Part shown: in pieces, positions 46,205 to 54,941 of the stretch
Layout of the letters: each line of letters opens with the position of its first letter
Position numbering within the stretch: the stretch's first letter is position 1
NCBI RefSeq assembly: GCF_963677725.1
Contig: NZ_OY782507.1
Span: 310,001-374,000 of the forward strand
DNA: 64,000 bases
Origin: an uncultured Cohaesibacter sp.
GTDB lineage: Bacteria; Pseudomonadota; Alphaproteobacteria; Rhizobiales; Cohaesibacteraceae
Direction: 5' to 3'
Position numbers and translations under genes: made by a program
The notes under the pieces: generated by a model
The model's input: only the letters and a program-made list of their open reading frames with translations
Databases searched by the model: none
What the model was told of the DNA's origin: nothing

Positions 46205-46888
46205 ATGACCATGAAAATTCTAATGGTACTCACATCGCACGATACCCTCGGGAACTCTGGCAAGAAAACCGGCTTCTGGCTGGAAGAATTTGCGGCTCCC
46301 TACTATGTTTTCAAAGATGCTGGCGCCGATATCACATTGGCCTCGCCCAAAGGTGGTCAGCCGCCCCTTGATCCCAGCAGCGACACCTCGGACGCACAAA
46401 CGGATGACACCCGCCGTTTCAAGAAAGACAACGACGCGCAGAAGCATCTCGCCCACACGCTGAAGCTATCGGACGTGAGCGAAGACGGGTTTGACGCCGT
46501 TTTTTATCCGGGTGGCCATGGCCCCTTGTGGGATCTTGCTGAAGACGCAGACAGCAAGCGATTGATCGAAGCCTTTGCCGGTGCGGACCTCCCTGTTGGT
46601 GCAGTCTGTCACGCTCCTGCCGTGTTCCGCCACACCCAAGGCAAGGACGGCAAACCGCTTGTGTCTGGCCGCCGGGTGACAGGCTTTACAAATAGCGAAG
46701 AAGAGGCCGTTGGCCTGACCGACGTCGTGCCGTTCCTGGTTGAAGATATGCTCAAGGCAAATGACGGCGTTTATGAAAAAGGCCCGGATTGGGGCAGCTT
46801 CGTTCTGCGGGATGGCAAGCTTGTCACGGGTCAGAACCCAGCGTCATCGGCGGCCGCCGCGCAAGAGATCTTGGCGTTGCTGAAATAG
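46205..46888 (+). CDS. DJ-1/PfpI family protein, Hsp31/glyoxalase III-like
   Basis: 227 residues of the class I glutamine-amidotransferase-like fold. The nucleophile elbow is AVCHAP (Cys135, His136), with the conserved Glu in WLEEFAAPYY (Glu27/28), a segment typical of the Hsp31-type glyoxalase branch. These enzymes convert methylglyoxal to lactate without glutathione or act as deglycases and chaperones. It follows the aldehyde reductase gene and ends at a strong terminator. Confidence 0.85.
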   Translation: MTMKILMVLTSHDTLGNSGKKTGFWLEEFAAPYYVFKDAGADITLASPKGGQPPLDPSSDTSDAQTDDTRRFKKDNDAQKHLAHTLKLSDVSEDGFDAVFYPGGHGPLWDLAEDADSKRLIEAFAGADLPVGAVCHAPAVFRHTQGKDGKPLVSGRRVTGFTNSEEEAVGLTDVVPFLVEDMLKANDGVYEKGPDWGSFVLRDGKLVTGQNPASSAAAAQEILALLK

Positions 46889-46986
46889 AGAAAAACGCAG
46901 ACATATCCAGCGCGACCATGATGCCCGTCCCTGTTTAAAAAGCAGGATTTTGATGGGCTTTGATCAGAGTGCTTGGCTTTACATTG

Positions 46987-47016
46987 GGGCGGTTCCGTTT
47001 GGGGACCGCCCTTTTT
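46987..47016 (+). terminator. Rho-independent terminator after the DJ-1-like gene
   Basis: GGGCGGT and ACCGCCC form a 7-bp stem extended by TCC/GGG pairs around GTTT, followed by TTTTT. Confidence 0.9.
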
Positions 47017-47272
47017 GCGTTTGGAGTCCACTTAGGCTGCGTCTGCGCCATTGCTACGATCTGCAACCTATAAAATCTTTTTTTGAAGATACAACCTTAT
47101 TCCATCAATTTCACGCACCGCTTGGGATGGGCGGATTATTGGGCCTGCGGAATTAACTTTGTTTTTAGTTAGCCATTTTCAAAAACAGCCGACAATGCTA
47201 TTAATATTTTATTAATATCTTAAATTAAATCGCGTTTGCGAACGTCATCTTAACCATATGAAGTAAAGCGTC
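47017..47272 (+). promoter_or_regulatory. A/T-rich promoter region of the exopolysaccharide operon
   Basis: No gene. ATTAATAT is directly repeated at 47200-47207 and 47211-47218 in an A/T-rich stretch 55-73 bp before the first exopolysaccharide gene. It may be an UP-like element or a regulator site. Confidence 0.4.
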
Positions 47273-48883
47273 ATGGTGCATCCCGATATGGAAAGTAATA
47301 GCGCAAATTTTGCGGATGACGTCAGAAAGCTCCTGTTTCTTATAAAACGGAGTGCTCGGGTCATTACAGTTTGTGTTGCCCTCTCTGTTTTGCTTGGAGT
47401 GGCCTACTTATGGTATGCGACACCAAAATATGTTTCATCAGCGGAAATTCTAATCGACCCGCGCCCTCGTCAGCAAACGCAGGATGGCGCCGCCCCAACT
47501 GGGCTTGGAACATCATCTGCGGGTGCGGATATTGCTTTGGTGCAAAGTCAGATCGGCGTGATTGGGTCCCGGTCAGCGTTGAATGCCCTGATCAACGAGT
47601 TTGATTTGCTCGATGATGAGGAATTCGGCAATGCCAATGGTCAGCCTAGCCGCCTCACAAGCTTAATCAAATCTGTAATTTATGGCCCGAGTTACGCAAG
47701 CCGTGGCACCAGATCTCCGCATGACCGAGCGTTGGAAAAGCTTGGCAAAGCGGTGAAAGTGGAACGGGCAGGCAATACCTACATCATCGTTATCAGCGTC
47801 GAAAGCAATTCGGCGCAGAAGTCTGCCGACCTTGCCAATGGTCTGGTCAAGATCTACCAGGGGAACCTTCAGTCACGGGCAAGCAGAAGCAATGCCGAGA
47901 CGGCTTCAGCCATCGAAGCACGCCTTGACGGCTTGCAAAAGGACTATGTGGAAGCGCGCCGCGCAGTCGAAGTGTTCCGGTCCAAAAACAAATTGGTCGG
48001 TGCCCAGAGCCTGCCGATAAATGAGCAACAATTAAGGGATTTGACGAGCCAGCTTACCCAGGCGTCCTTTGAAACCCGAAATGCAAAAGAGGCCCTTGAA
48101 CAAACCAATCGACTTGCCACTGAAAAAGTCGGCGTCGGCATCTCTAATAATGCTCTTAGTTCAACAGTGGTCGACGGATTGCGAAACAGCTACCAAAATG
48201 CGTTGAACCAGAAAGTTTCTTTGTCGGTTTCCTTGGGGCCAAAGCATCCTCAGATGCTGGCGCTTGATGAGCGAATTGCCAATATCGAAAGCTCTTTGCG
48301 GTCTGAATATAGACGCATGTCTCTTAAGGCCAAAAGCGAGTATGAGGCGGCACGAAACAAGGAAGCGTCACTCCAATCTCTCCTGAATAGTTTTGAGCAA
48401 AAACAAACAGTTGCCAATGCTGCGACCGTGCAGCTTGAAGAGTTGGAAAAAATTGCAGCAGCCAAATCGCGGCTTTATCAGAATTTGTTGGAACGCGCGC
48501 TCAAGATCCGTGAGCAGGTTGTGCTGCCAGCGAGCACCGTTCAAATTCTTGCGCCTGCGGAAGCACCATCCACGCCAGCAAAACCCCGCTTCGTGATCAC
48601 GATCTTGTTGGCCGCCATATTGGGGGCCGTGGTAGGTGTGATGCTGTTTCTGTTGGGAGAGATCAAAAGGATCATGGGCCCAACGCCAAAAGGCCGGGAT
48701 CGCCAGTCTCGCAGAAAAGAGGAAATGGTGTCCGCGAACACTGTTTCCATTGCTGCCGTCGCGTCCACCCCTAAAACGCAATCGCAGTCCACTGGCAATC
48801 TTGCTTATTCCTCCCCTGCCCCGAGGAACCAGGCTCGAAGACCAATGCCGCCATTTCCGCGCCAGAGTAGTAATCGTGCGTAA
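47273..48883 (+). CDS. Polysaccharide chain-length / co-polymerase protein (GumC/Wzz type, no kinase domain)
   Basis: 536 residues. A membrane helix (about 23-45) precedes a large periplasmic part with the Wzz start (YVSSAEILIDPRP) and a long coiled coil (about 200-400). A second helix lies at about 443-465 (ITILLAAILGAVVGVMLFL), followed by a basic, proline-rich C-terminal tail. No Walker A or Tyr cluster follows, so the BY-kinase half is absent. It probably sets chain length for the Wzy-type polymerase. ATG at 47273 or 47288 could be the start; neither has a good Shine-Dalgarno sequence. Confidence 0.88.
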   Translation: MVHPDMESNSANFADDVRKLLFLIKRSARVITVCVALSVLLGVAYLWYATPKYVSSAEILIDPRPRQQTQDGAAPTGLGTSSAGADIALVQSQIGVIGSRSALNALINEFDLLDDEEFGNANGQPSRLTSLIKSVIYGPSYASRGTRSPHDRALEKLGKAVKVERAGNTYIIVISVESNSAQKSADLANGLVKIYQGNLQSRASRSNAETASAIEARLDGLQKDYVEARRAVEVFRSKNKLVGAQSLPINEQQLRDLTSQLTQASFETRNAKEALEQTNRLATEKVGVGISNNALSSTVVDGLRNSYQNALNQKVSLSVSLGPKHPQMLALDERIANIESSLRSEYRRMSLKAKSEYEAARNKEASLQSLLNSFEQKQTVANAATVQLEELEKIAAAKSRLYQNLLERALKIREQVVLPASTVQILAPAEAPSTPAKPRFVITILLAAILGAVVGVMLFLLGEIKRIMGPTPKGRDRQSRRKEEMVSANTVSIAAVASTPKTQSQSTGNLAYSSPAPRNQARRPMPPFPRQSSNRA

Positions 48884-48953
48884 TCGTCCGCTTTTCCTAG
48901 TCCAGATTGAAATTCAGAGAAGCCGGAAAACACACAGTTAATAGGATTGTAAA

Positions 48954-49982
48954 ATGTTCAAAAAGGTAGTTGTGACTGGAGGAGCTGGTTTTGTTGGAAG
49001 TCACCTTGTAAAGGCACTTCTGGAACAAGGTCATAGCGTCGTCAGTGTTGACAATTTTTGTACGGGGCGTGCGGAAAATCACAAGGATTATCTGAACCAC
49101 GATAATTTCAAACTGATAGAGCATGATGTTTGCGATCCTCTCGAATTGGAAGCTGATCAGATTTATCATTTGGCCTGCCCGGCATCGCCGGTTCACTATC
49201 AGGCAGACCATGTCAAAACGCTGCAAACATCGTTTTTGGGAATGATGAATCTGCTGGATCTTGCAAAGCAGAACAAAGCTCGGATTCTACAAGCGTCGAC
49301 CAGCGAGGTTTATGGCGATCCGCTTGAGCATCCTCAAGCCGAAAGCTATTTGGGCAACACCAATTGCTTTGGTGAGCGGGCCTGCTATGACGAGGGCAAA
49401 CGCGCTGGCGAGGCTCTTTGCTACGCCTATCAGAAAGAATTTGGTTTGGAGGTGCGCATTGCTCGCATCTTCAACACTTACGGCCCGTCCATGCAAATCA
49501 ATGATGGCCGCGTTGTGTCCAACTTCATTGTGCAGGCACTTGAGAACAAGCCGATCACAATTTATGGCGACGGCAGCCAGACACGCTCCTTCTGTTACGT
49601 TTCTGACCTTGTTGATGGTTTGATCCGGTTGATGAACAGCGATGTGTCGGTGCCGGTCAACCTTGGCAATCAGCACGAATTCACAATTCTTGAGGCTGCT
49701 GAACTCATCATCGAATTGACCGGTTCCAAGTCTGTGATCGAAAGACGGCCATTGCCGTCAGACGATCCAAAGGTTCGCTGCCCGAATACTGCAAAAGCAA
49801 AACGAGAGCTCGGCTGGGTTCCGAATGTCAGTTTCAGAGAGGGTCTGGAAACGACGATTTCCTATTTCGATCAAAGGCTGTCAGATCCGAAACCCGTGCT
49901 CACCATGTTGAACGGAGACCGTCCAAACGGTGCAACTTACTCCAGAGAGCCTCGCATATTTGTGAGTAAGCCAGCGGTGTAA
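48954..49982 (+). CDS. uxs: UDP-glucuronate decarboxylase (UDP-xylose synthase, SDR family)
   Basis: 342 residues, extended SDR. The NAD loop is TGGAGFVG at the N-terminus, the active-site Tyr-x-x-x-Lys is in CYDEGKR, and the UXS-type segments HLACPASPVHYQ and FNTYGPSMQINDGRVVSNF are present. It turns UDP-glucuronate into UDP-xylose. It is one base from the following GH10 gene, so a xylose-containing polymer is indicated. Confidence 0.9.
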   Translation: MFKKVVVTGGAGFVGSHLVKALLEQGHSVVSVDNFCTGRAENHKDYLNHDNFKLIEHDVCDPLELEADQIYHLACPASPVHYQADHVKTLQTSFLGMMNLLDLAKQNKARILQASTSEVYGDPLEHPQAESYLGNTNCFGERACYDEGKRAGEALCYAYQKEFGLEVRIARIFNTYGPSMQINDGRVVSNFIVQALENKPITIYGDGSQTRSFCYVSDLVDGLIRLMNSDVSVPVNLGNQHEFTILEAAELIIELTGSKSVIERRPLPSDDPKVRCPNTAKAKRELGWVPNVSFREGLETTISYFDQRLSDPKPVLTMLNGDRPNGATYSREPRIFVSKPAV

Positions 49983-49983
49983 A

Positions 49984-51084
49984 ATGATTTCGCGTCGATC
50001 TTTTCTAAGCACAGCATTGATTGGTTGTTCGGTTGCTGCGGGCGTTCCGATGGGGGCGATTGCCTCAACGCATTCCCCTGCGCTGAGCGAACTGGCCAGA
50101 GCGAAGGGACTGTTCTTTGGCAGCGCGGTGACGAGCGATCAAGTCACAGATTCCGATGCATATGCCAAGCTCCTGTTTGATCAATGTGATGTCTGGACAC
50201 CCGAATGGGAGTTGAAATGGGGCGATATTGAAATGCGGCTGGGCGATAGAGATTACAGTCGTCCGGATAAAATCGTTTCGATCGCCAAAGGCGCAAACAA
50301 ACGAGTGCGTGGGCATACCTTGCTTTGGCATGCGCAGCTTCCCGAATGGGTCGAGAATTTGGGGCAGACCTGGCATTGGCAACATTTGGTGGTGCCATGG
50401 CTGAGGGAAACTGTTGCGCACTATAGAAGCTCTATATTTCAATGGGATGTGATCAACGAGCCAGTCGAGCCAGAGGATGGTCAACCTGATCACTTGCGCA
50501 ACAACCCGTTCCTCAAAATGATCGGGAGCGCCTATATTCGCGAGGCTTTTGACATTGCCCATGCTGGTGCACCGGATGCAAAGTTGTATCTCAATGAGTA
50601 TGACCTGATCTATGACGACAAAAGACAGGCACTGCGTCGATTGGCAATTCTGCGTTTGATCGAGAAATTGCTATCGCAAGATGTTCCCCTGCATGGCCTT
50701 GGTCTGCAAGCCCATCTCAATGTGCAATTTCAATATAGCGAGCCGGTCTTTCGCCGGTTTTTGGACGAGATCGAGGCATTCGGACTTGAGGTGAGCTTTA
50801 CAGAGCTGGATGTGCGTGAAGCGCACCATCTTAAAGGGTCCCTTGCTTACCGTCGCCAACGCGCGGCAGATGAAGTGAAAAAGATACTGCAGCCAGCATT
50901 GGATTATTCGATGGTACGCGGTGTTGTCACATGGAGCTTGTCTGATCGCGAAAGCTGGTATCGCCGATACCTCCATATCAAGGGCAATCAGGGCTTGCCA
51001 TTTGATGACACGCTTGCACCGGCTCCGATGTATGACGTGTTGGCAAACCTGTTTGATCACGCACAGGAGCGCCAAAGTGTCTAA
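49984..51084 (+). CDS. Tat-exported GH10 endo-beta-1,4-xylanase-like hydrolase
   Basis: 366 residues. A twin-arginine signal opens the protein (SRRSFLS, residues 3-9). GH10 landmarks follow in order: RVRGHTLLWHAQLP (108-120), the acid/base Glu159 in WDVINEP and the nucleophile Glu274 in FTELDV. Both catalytic Glu are intact. It lies in the polysaccharide operon between the UDP-xylose synthase (1-nt gap) and the initiating transferase (8-nt overlap), which suggests it acts on the polymer made here and not on plant xylan. Confidence 0.92.
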   Translation: MISRRSFLSTALIGCSVAAGVPMGAIASTHSPALSELARAKGLFFGSAVTSDQVTDSDAYAKLLFDQCDVWTPEWELKWGDIEMRLGDRDYSRPDKIVSIAKGANKRVRGHTLLWHAQLPEWVENLGQTWHWQHLVVPWLRETVAHYRSSIFQWDVINEPVEPEDGQPDHLRNNPFLKMIGSAYIREAFDIAHAGAPDAKLYLNEYDLIYDDKRQALRRLAILRLIEKLLSQDVPLHGLGLQAHLNVQFQYSEPVFRRFLDEIEAFGLEVSFTELDVREAHHLKGSLAYRRQRAADEVKKILQPALDYSMVRGVVTWSLSDRESWYRRYLHIKGNQGLPFDDTLAPAPMYDVLANLFDHAQERQSV

Positions 51085-51754
51085 TCTTAGTTCCTCAGAT
51101 GAAATCAGGCCACGGCATTCCGTTGCTACGCTTCCTCACGATCTGCTTGTAGGTGTAAGCGCCAGACAATTGGTCATCAAACGCATTATTGATGTTTTGG
51201 GATCTTTTATCGGGCTCGTGATATTGGGTCCCCTCCTCTTCATTCCCATCGCGCTTATAATTAAACTCGATAGTCCGGGACCGGTTTTCTACCGGCAAAT
51301 GCGCAATGGCTGGAATGGGACATTTACAATTCTCAAATTCAGATCCATGACCGCGGCAGCAAGCAAATCCGAGTTCAAGCAGGCAGTCGCTGGCGATGCC
51401 CGCATCACGCGGGTTGGAGCCTATTTGCGTCGGTACAATATCGATGAGTTGCCGCAATTGTGGAATGTGTTTGTGGGCGACATGTCGCTCGTTGGCCCTC
51501 GACCTCATCCCATTGCTCTAGATGAAAAATACTCTGCGAGCATTCCCGGCTTTTTCAAGCGCTATTGCTTGCGTCCCGGTTTGTCCGGTTGGGCGCAAAT
51601 TCATGGTTTAAGAGGCGAGACCTCGACCTTGGAGCAAATGGCCAACCGGGTTCGATATGATCAAGAATATATCGCCAACTGGAGTCTGAAACTCGATCTT
51701 TTCATTTTGATTAGAACAGTGTTTTCCAAGAAGGCATATGACAATGCCCATTGA
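51077..51754 (+). CDS. Initiating sugar transferase (ExoY/WbaP C-terminal type)
   Basis: 225 residues with GTG start at 51077, which has AGGAG 7 nt upstream and overlaps the GH10 gene by 8 nt. One membrane helix (about 40-62) precedes the catalytic part: RQMRNGWNG, KFRSM, then RRYNIDELPQLWNVFVGDMSLVGPRPHP and RPGLSGWAQI. These are the residues of polyprenyl-phosphate hexose-1-phosphate transferases. It attaches the first sugar (probably glucose or galactose) to the lipid carrier. Confidence 0.92.
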   Translation: MSNLSSSDEIRPRHSVATLPHDLLVGVSARQLVIKRIIDVLGSFIGLVILGPLLFIPIALIIKLDSPGPVFYRQMRNGWNGTFTILKFRSMTAAASKSEFKQAVAGDARITRVGAYLRRYNIDELPQLWNVFVGDMSLVGPRPHPIALDEKYSASIPGFFKRYCLRPGLSGWAQIHGLRGETSTLEQMANRVRYDQEYIANWSLKLDLFILIRTVFSKKAYDNAH

Positions 51755-52433
51755 AATGCGTCAGCGCCTTATCTTGTGCCTGCACAGTGTTGGAGCTGAA
51801 CCTCCAGCAACAAAAGAAGAGGCAAACTATTGGCTGCGCCTTGATGAATTCATCCCACTGTTCGACCAACTGGATGCCAGTGCCAGTGCCAGTGCCAGTG
51901 CAAATGGTTTCGAACTCGAAATTACCTGTGATGATGGCTTTCGCAGTGATTATGACGACCTGTTGCCTTGGCTGCTGGAGCGCGGCTTGCATGCAACATT
52001 TTTTATCCCAACCCATTTTATTGGCCGTTCTGATCGCGTGACATCGGCTGAAATACGCGAAATCCATGCAGCTGGGATGGAAATTGGTTCGCACGGCCTG
52101 GATCACGTCGATTGGTGTACTATCAGCCAATCTCAGCTCCGCGCGGAAGTCTTTGATAGCAAAGCTGAGCTTGAGGATTTGGTGGGGAGTGAGGTCTGCA
52201 AAGCTGCTCCGCCCTTTGGCTCCTACAATCGCACGGTCTGTCGCACGCTCAAGAAGGCTGGATATAAGACAATCTATACATGCGATGGTCGCTTTGGCGG
52301 CTCGTTTGGGTCATTGCGCTGCCGACAGGCTGTTCAGGGCGGGGTGCACTTGGAAAAGCTCTTGCAGCTTGCCGCTGATGGGCCGACTGTCAAAGACCGA
52401 ATTCGCCAACTCTATCATCTTGCAAAAGTGTAA
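51738..52433 (+). CDS. Polysaccharide deacetylase family protein
   Basis: 231 residues, overlapping the previous gene by 17 nt. NodB-type motifs: motif 1 TCDDGF (usually TFDDG, here with Cys), motif 2 SHGLDH with metal-binding His-x3-His, and a later PFGSYN segment. No signal peptide, so it acts in the cytosol, perhaps on a lipid-linked or nucleotide sugar. Residues 47-55 are an Ala-Ser dipeptide repeat that is encoded by a 6-bp tandem repeat. Confidence 0.83.
   Translation: MTMPIEMRQRLILCLHSVGAEPPATKEEANYWLRLDEFIPLFDQLDASASASASANGFELEITCDDGFRSDYDDLLPWLLERGLHATFFIPTHFIGRSDRVTSAEIREIHAAGMEIGSHGLDHVDWCTISQSQLRAEVFDSKAELEDLVGSEVCKAAPPFGSYNRTVCRTLKKAGYKTIYTCDGRFGGSFGSLRCRQAVQGGVHLEKLLQLAADGPTVKDRIRQLYHLAKV
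51876..51899. repeat. Four tandem copies of GCCAGT inside the deacetylase gene
   Basis: Four perfect GCCAGT units, followed by GC, encode an Ala-Ser repeat in frame. Slippage would add or remove two residues per unit without a frameshift. Confidence 0.95.
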
Positions 52434-52441
52434 CGCCCAAC

Positions 52442-53683
52442 ATGCTTCATTCCCGACTGAATCATTCTGTGATTGATCAGGGCCTGTTAAGTGCCTTGGG
52501 GCTTGGCATGAATTTGTTGTTGGTGTCGCAAACTGACCCGGAGACGTTTGGCAAATTTGTCTTGTGTCAGGCTTTGGTATTCGCGCTGATGTCGGCACAA
52601 AGCGCTCTGATACTAACTCCGCTCAACATTTTGATACCTGGCAACGAAGCCCCTGTCGCAACGAAGCTGAGAACGGACATAAGCTGGGTCAATATCCATT
52701 TTTCGTTGGTTGCCTCTTTGCTGATTTTGCTGGTCTGTTTCGCTCTTGGTTTCAGCGACATGATTGTTTTGACGGTCACCTTGTATGCGTTCGCCAACCT
52801 TCTGCGGGAATTTTGGCGCAATGGCTTTTTTGTCAGCGATACGTCAACAAAGGCATTGAAGCTGGATGCGAGCTATGTTGTGGCGACCTGCATTTTCTTG
52901 GGGGTTGGATACCTCGTCACAGATCCATTGACCGCAAGCCTTGTTGCCCTTGGAGGTGGCAATTGTCTTGCCTTGATCTTGAATATTTCTAAGGCGGAAT
53001 GGGACAGCCCGAGAATGGCGCGTGCCTATCATTCTTACAAGCCAGCTCTTCATGATAGCATGTGGGCATTTGCGGGTGCAGCCCAAACCGAACTGCAGAT
53101 GCGCGCGTACATTTTTATGGTCGAATTCTGGCGTGGGACGCCTGCTCTGGGCAATCTCCAGGCCAGCCGCTTTCTGGCTTCCCCTATTCAGCTCATCTCG
53201 TTCGCATGGGCCAGAGTGGCTCGTCCCCGGATGGTTGCTGCCTTGAGGGGGAAGCAACAGGAAAAGGCGATGACCATCATGATCGAAGGAGGCGTTCTTC
53301 TGGTCGGAGTGTCATTGGTTTATGCGCTGGCTCTCGTTGTTTTATGGCCATGGCTGGAAAGCATGATTTTCAGCGGTCGATATCCGAATGTGTTTTTTAT
53401 TCTGTGTTTATGGTGGGCGCATACATCTATATTCTCGCTGAATGTGGTTGCTTCAACGATGCTGCAAGCGCAACGAAAATTCCGTCTTCTCACCATTTTC
53501 GGAGCCGCGACCTCAGCCCTTGCCTTGCTCGGGCTTCTCGTCTTGCTGCAAACCGGTCTGCCAACGACGACCATTCTCTATCTTTTGATATGCGTCGAAA
53601 TCTTCGAACTGCTGATACAATCCTGGTTCATTTTTGGTCGCTCTCAAATCGCCGGCGCGGAGCAAAGCTATGATGAAGCATAG
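52442..53683 (+). CDS. Lipid-linked oligosaccharide flippase-like membrane protein (Wzx-type)
   Basis: 413 residues with about 11-12 hydrophobic segments spread over the whole length and the pattern of polysaccharide export flippases of the MATE-like superfamily. It is predicted to carry the completed repeat unit across the inner membrane. It follows the deacetylase with an 8-nt gap and overlaps the polymerase gene by 14 nt. Confidence 0.8.
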   Translation: MLHSRLNHSVIDQGLLSALGLGMNLLLVSQTDPETFGKFVLCQALVFALMSAQSALILTPLNILIPGNEAPVATKLRTDISWVNIHFSLVASLLILLVCFALGFSDMIVLTVTLYAFANLLREFWRNGFFVSDTSTKALKLDASYVVATCIFLGVGYLVTDPLTASLVALGGGNCLALILNISKAEWDSPRMARAYHSYKPALHDSMWAFAGAAQTELQMRAYIFMVEFWRGTPALGNLQASRFLASPIQLISFAWARVARPRMVAALRGKQQEKAMTIMIEGGVLLVGVSLVYALALVVLWPWLESMIFSGRYPNVFFILCLWWAHTSIFSLNVVASTMLQAQRKFRLLTIFGAATSALALLGLLVLLQTGLPTTTILYLLICVEIFELLIQSWFIFGRSQIAGAEQSYDEA

Positions 53684-54941
53684 TGAAGCTTTGCCCGACA
53701 CTTACCGATCCAAAATAGCCGCCGGTATTCCGGGTCTGGTTTTTGCCTACCTTGCCATCATTTGGCCCCTCATCGCATGGACCCATCCGGCCACCATTGA
53801 TTTGGTGACGGGTTTGGTTGCAGAGCAGAGTGTCGACTATCCCATAAACAAGGTGTTTTATCCTCTGGTCCTCTGCCTGACGCTCATTCTGTATGGTCTG
53901 GAATGGCCAAAATGGAATCGCATTGATGGGTTTGCCTTGGTCATATTCGCTACAGTGCTTATCTATTTTTGCATAACCAGCATTTGGGCACTGGTGCCCG
54001 ACCACTCGATCAAGCAATCGGTGTTGCTCGTCCTGTCGCTTGTTTGTGTCATGCTCGCCAGCAAGGTGTCTCAACGGGCAGACCGCATCTTGCTCGTTCT
54101 GTTCTGGATTTGCTGTCTGGCTGCATTGTTGAACTTGCTAGCGGTTCTATTCACCCCTCCGACACCGATCGGCCATCGTGGCATTTACCCGCACAAAAAC
54201 AATCTGGGCTATTTTGCCTCCTTGTTTTTGTTTTTCGGATTGTTTGGAATTTGGAACAGACCCACACGGCTTTTCGGTCTGCTTTTGGCCATAGTGGCTG
54301 TCTTCCTGATTTACAAAAGTCAGTCAAAAACATCGCTTGCATTGGCTCTGAGTGCCCCTTTCATTGCCCTGTTTTTGTCCATCATGACCAGAAAGCTCCA
54401 CCTTTCTATGATGGGAAGTGTCATTTTGGTTCTTGTGCTGTTTGCTGTCGGCATCTTATCTCTTGCTGGGTTGGGCGTAACCTTGTCCGACATTTCCATG
54501 GTGGCCGCAGGGGAGCCAACCTTTACCGGGCGAACCGGTGTTTGGGATTTTGCCATTCAGGAGTTTCAGAAGCGACCGATCCTTGGATATGGATATCATT
54601 CATTCTGGAAAATTGGAGACTTGTCCCCAGCCCATGGCGCGCCTTTTGGATTTGTTCAGATCGCCGGTCACGGGCATAACGGCTATATCGATTTGGCTTT
54701 GGAAACGGGACTTGTTGGGTTGGTGCTGTTTTTATTGTTGCTCAGCATCGCATTCTGGCGAAATGGTCATCTTGATCGGCTGTTCCCAAGCCATGCCTTT
54801 CTGGTTTCGTGTATTTTGGTCTATTCGGTTTTGCAAAATTTACTTGAAACGAACTGGCTGCAATCGTTGGATCCCAGCTCTGTCATTCTCGTGATTGTGA
54901 TATTTGCTGCACCAACTCGGTTTACAAGGAGCCGTCAATGA
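53670..54941 (+). CDS. O-antigen ligase/polymerase-family membrane protein (Wzy-type)
   Basis: 423 residues, about 11 membrane helices and a large periplasmic loop near residue 320. The family motif GHNGYIDLALETGLVGLVL lies at about 341-359. It probably polymerises repeat units on the periplasmic face. The ATG at 53670 follows GGAG and overlaps the flippase gene by 14 nt. Its end overlaps the next gene by 4 nt (ATGA). Confidence 0.87.
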   Translation: MMKHSEALPDTYRSKIAAGIPGLVFAYLAIIWPLIAWTHPATIDLVTGLVAEQSVDYPINKVFYPLVLCLTLILYGLEWPKWNRIDGFALVIFATVLIYFCITSIWALVPDHSIKQSVLLVLSLVCVMLASKVSQRADRILLVLFWICCLAALLNLLAVLFTPPTPIGHRGIYPHKNNLGYFASLFLFFGLFGIWNRPTRLFGLLLAIVAVFLIYKSQSKTSLALALSAPFIALFLSIMTRKLHLSMMGSVILVLVLFAVGILSLAGLGVTLSDISMVAAGEPTFTGRTGVWDFAIQEFQKRPILGYGYHSFWKIGDLSPAHGAPFGFVQIAGHGHNGYIDLALETGLVGLVLFLLLLSIAFWRNGHLDRLFPSHAFLVSCILVYSVLQNLLETNWLQSLDPSSVILVIVIFAAPTRFTRSRQ

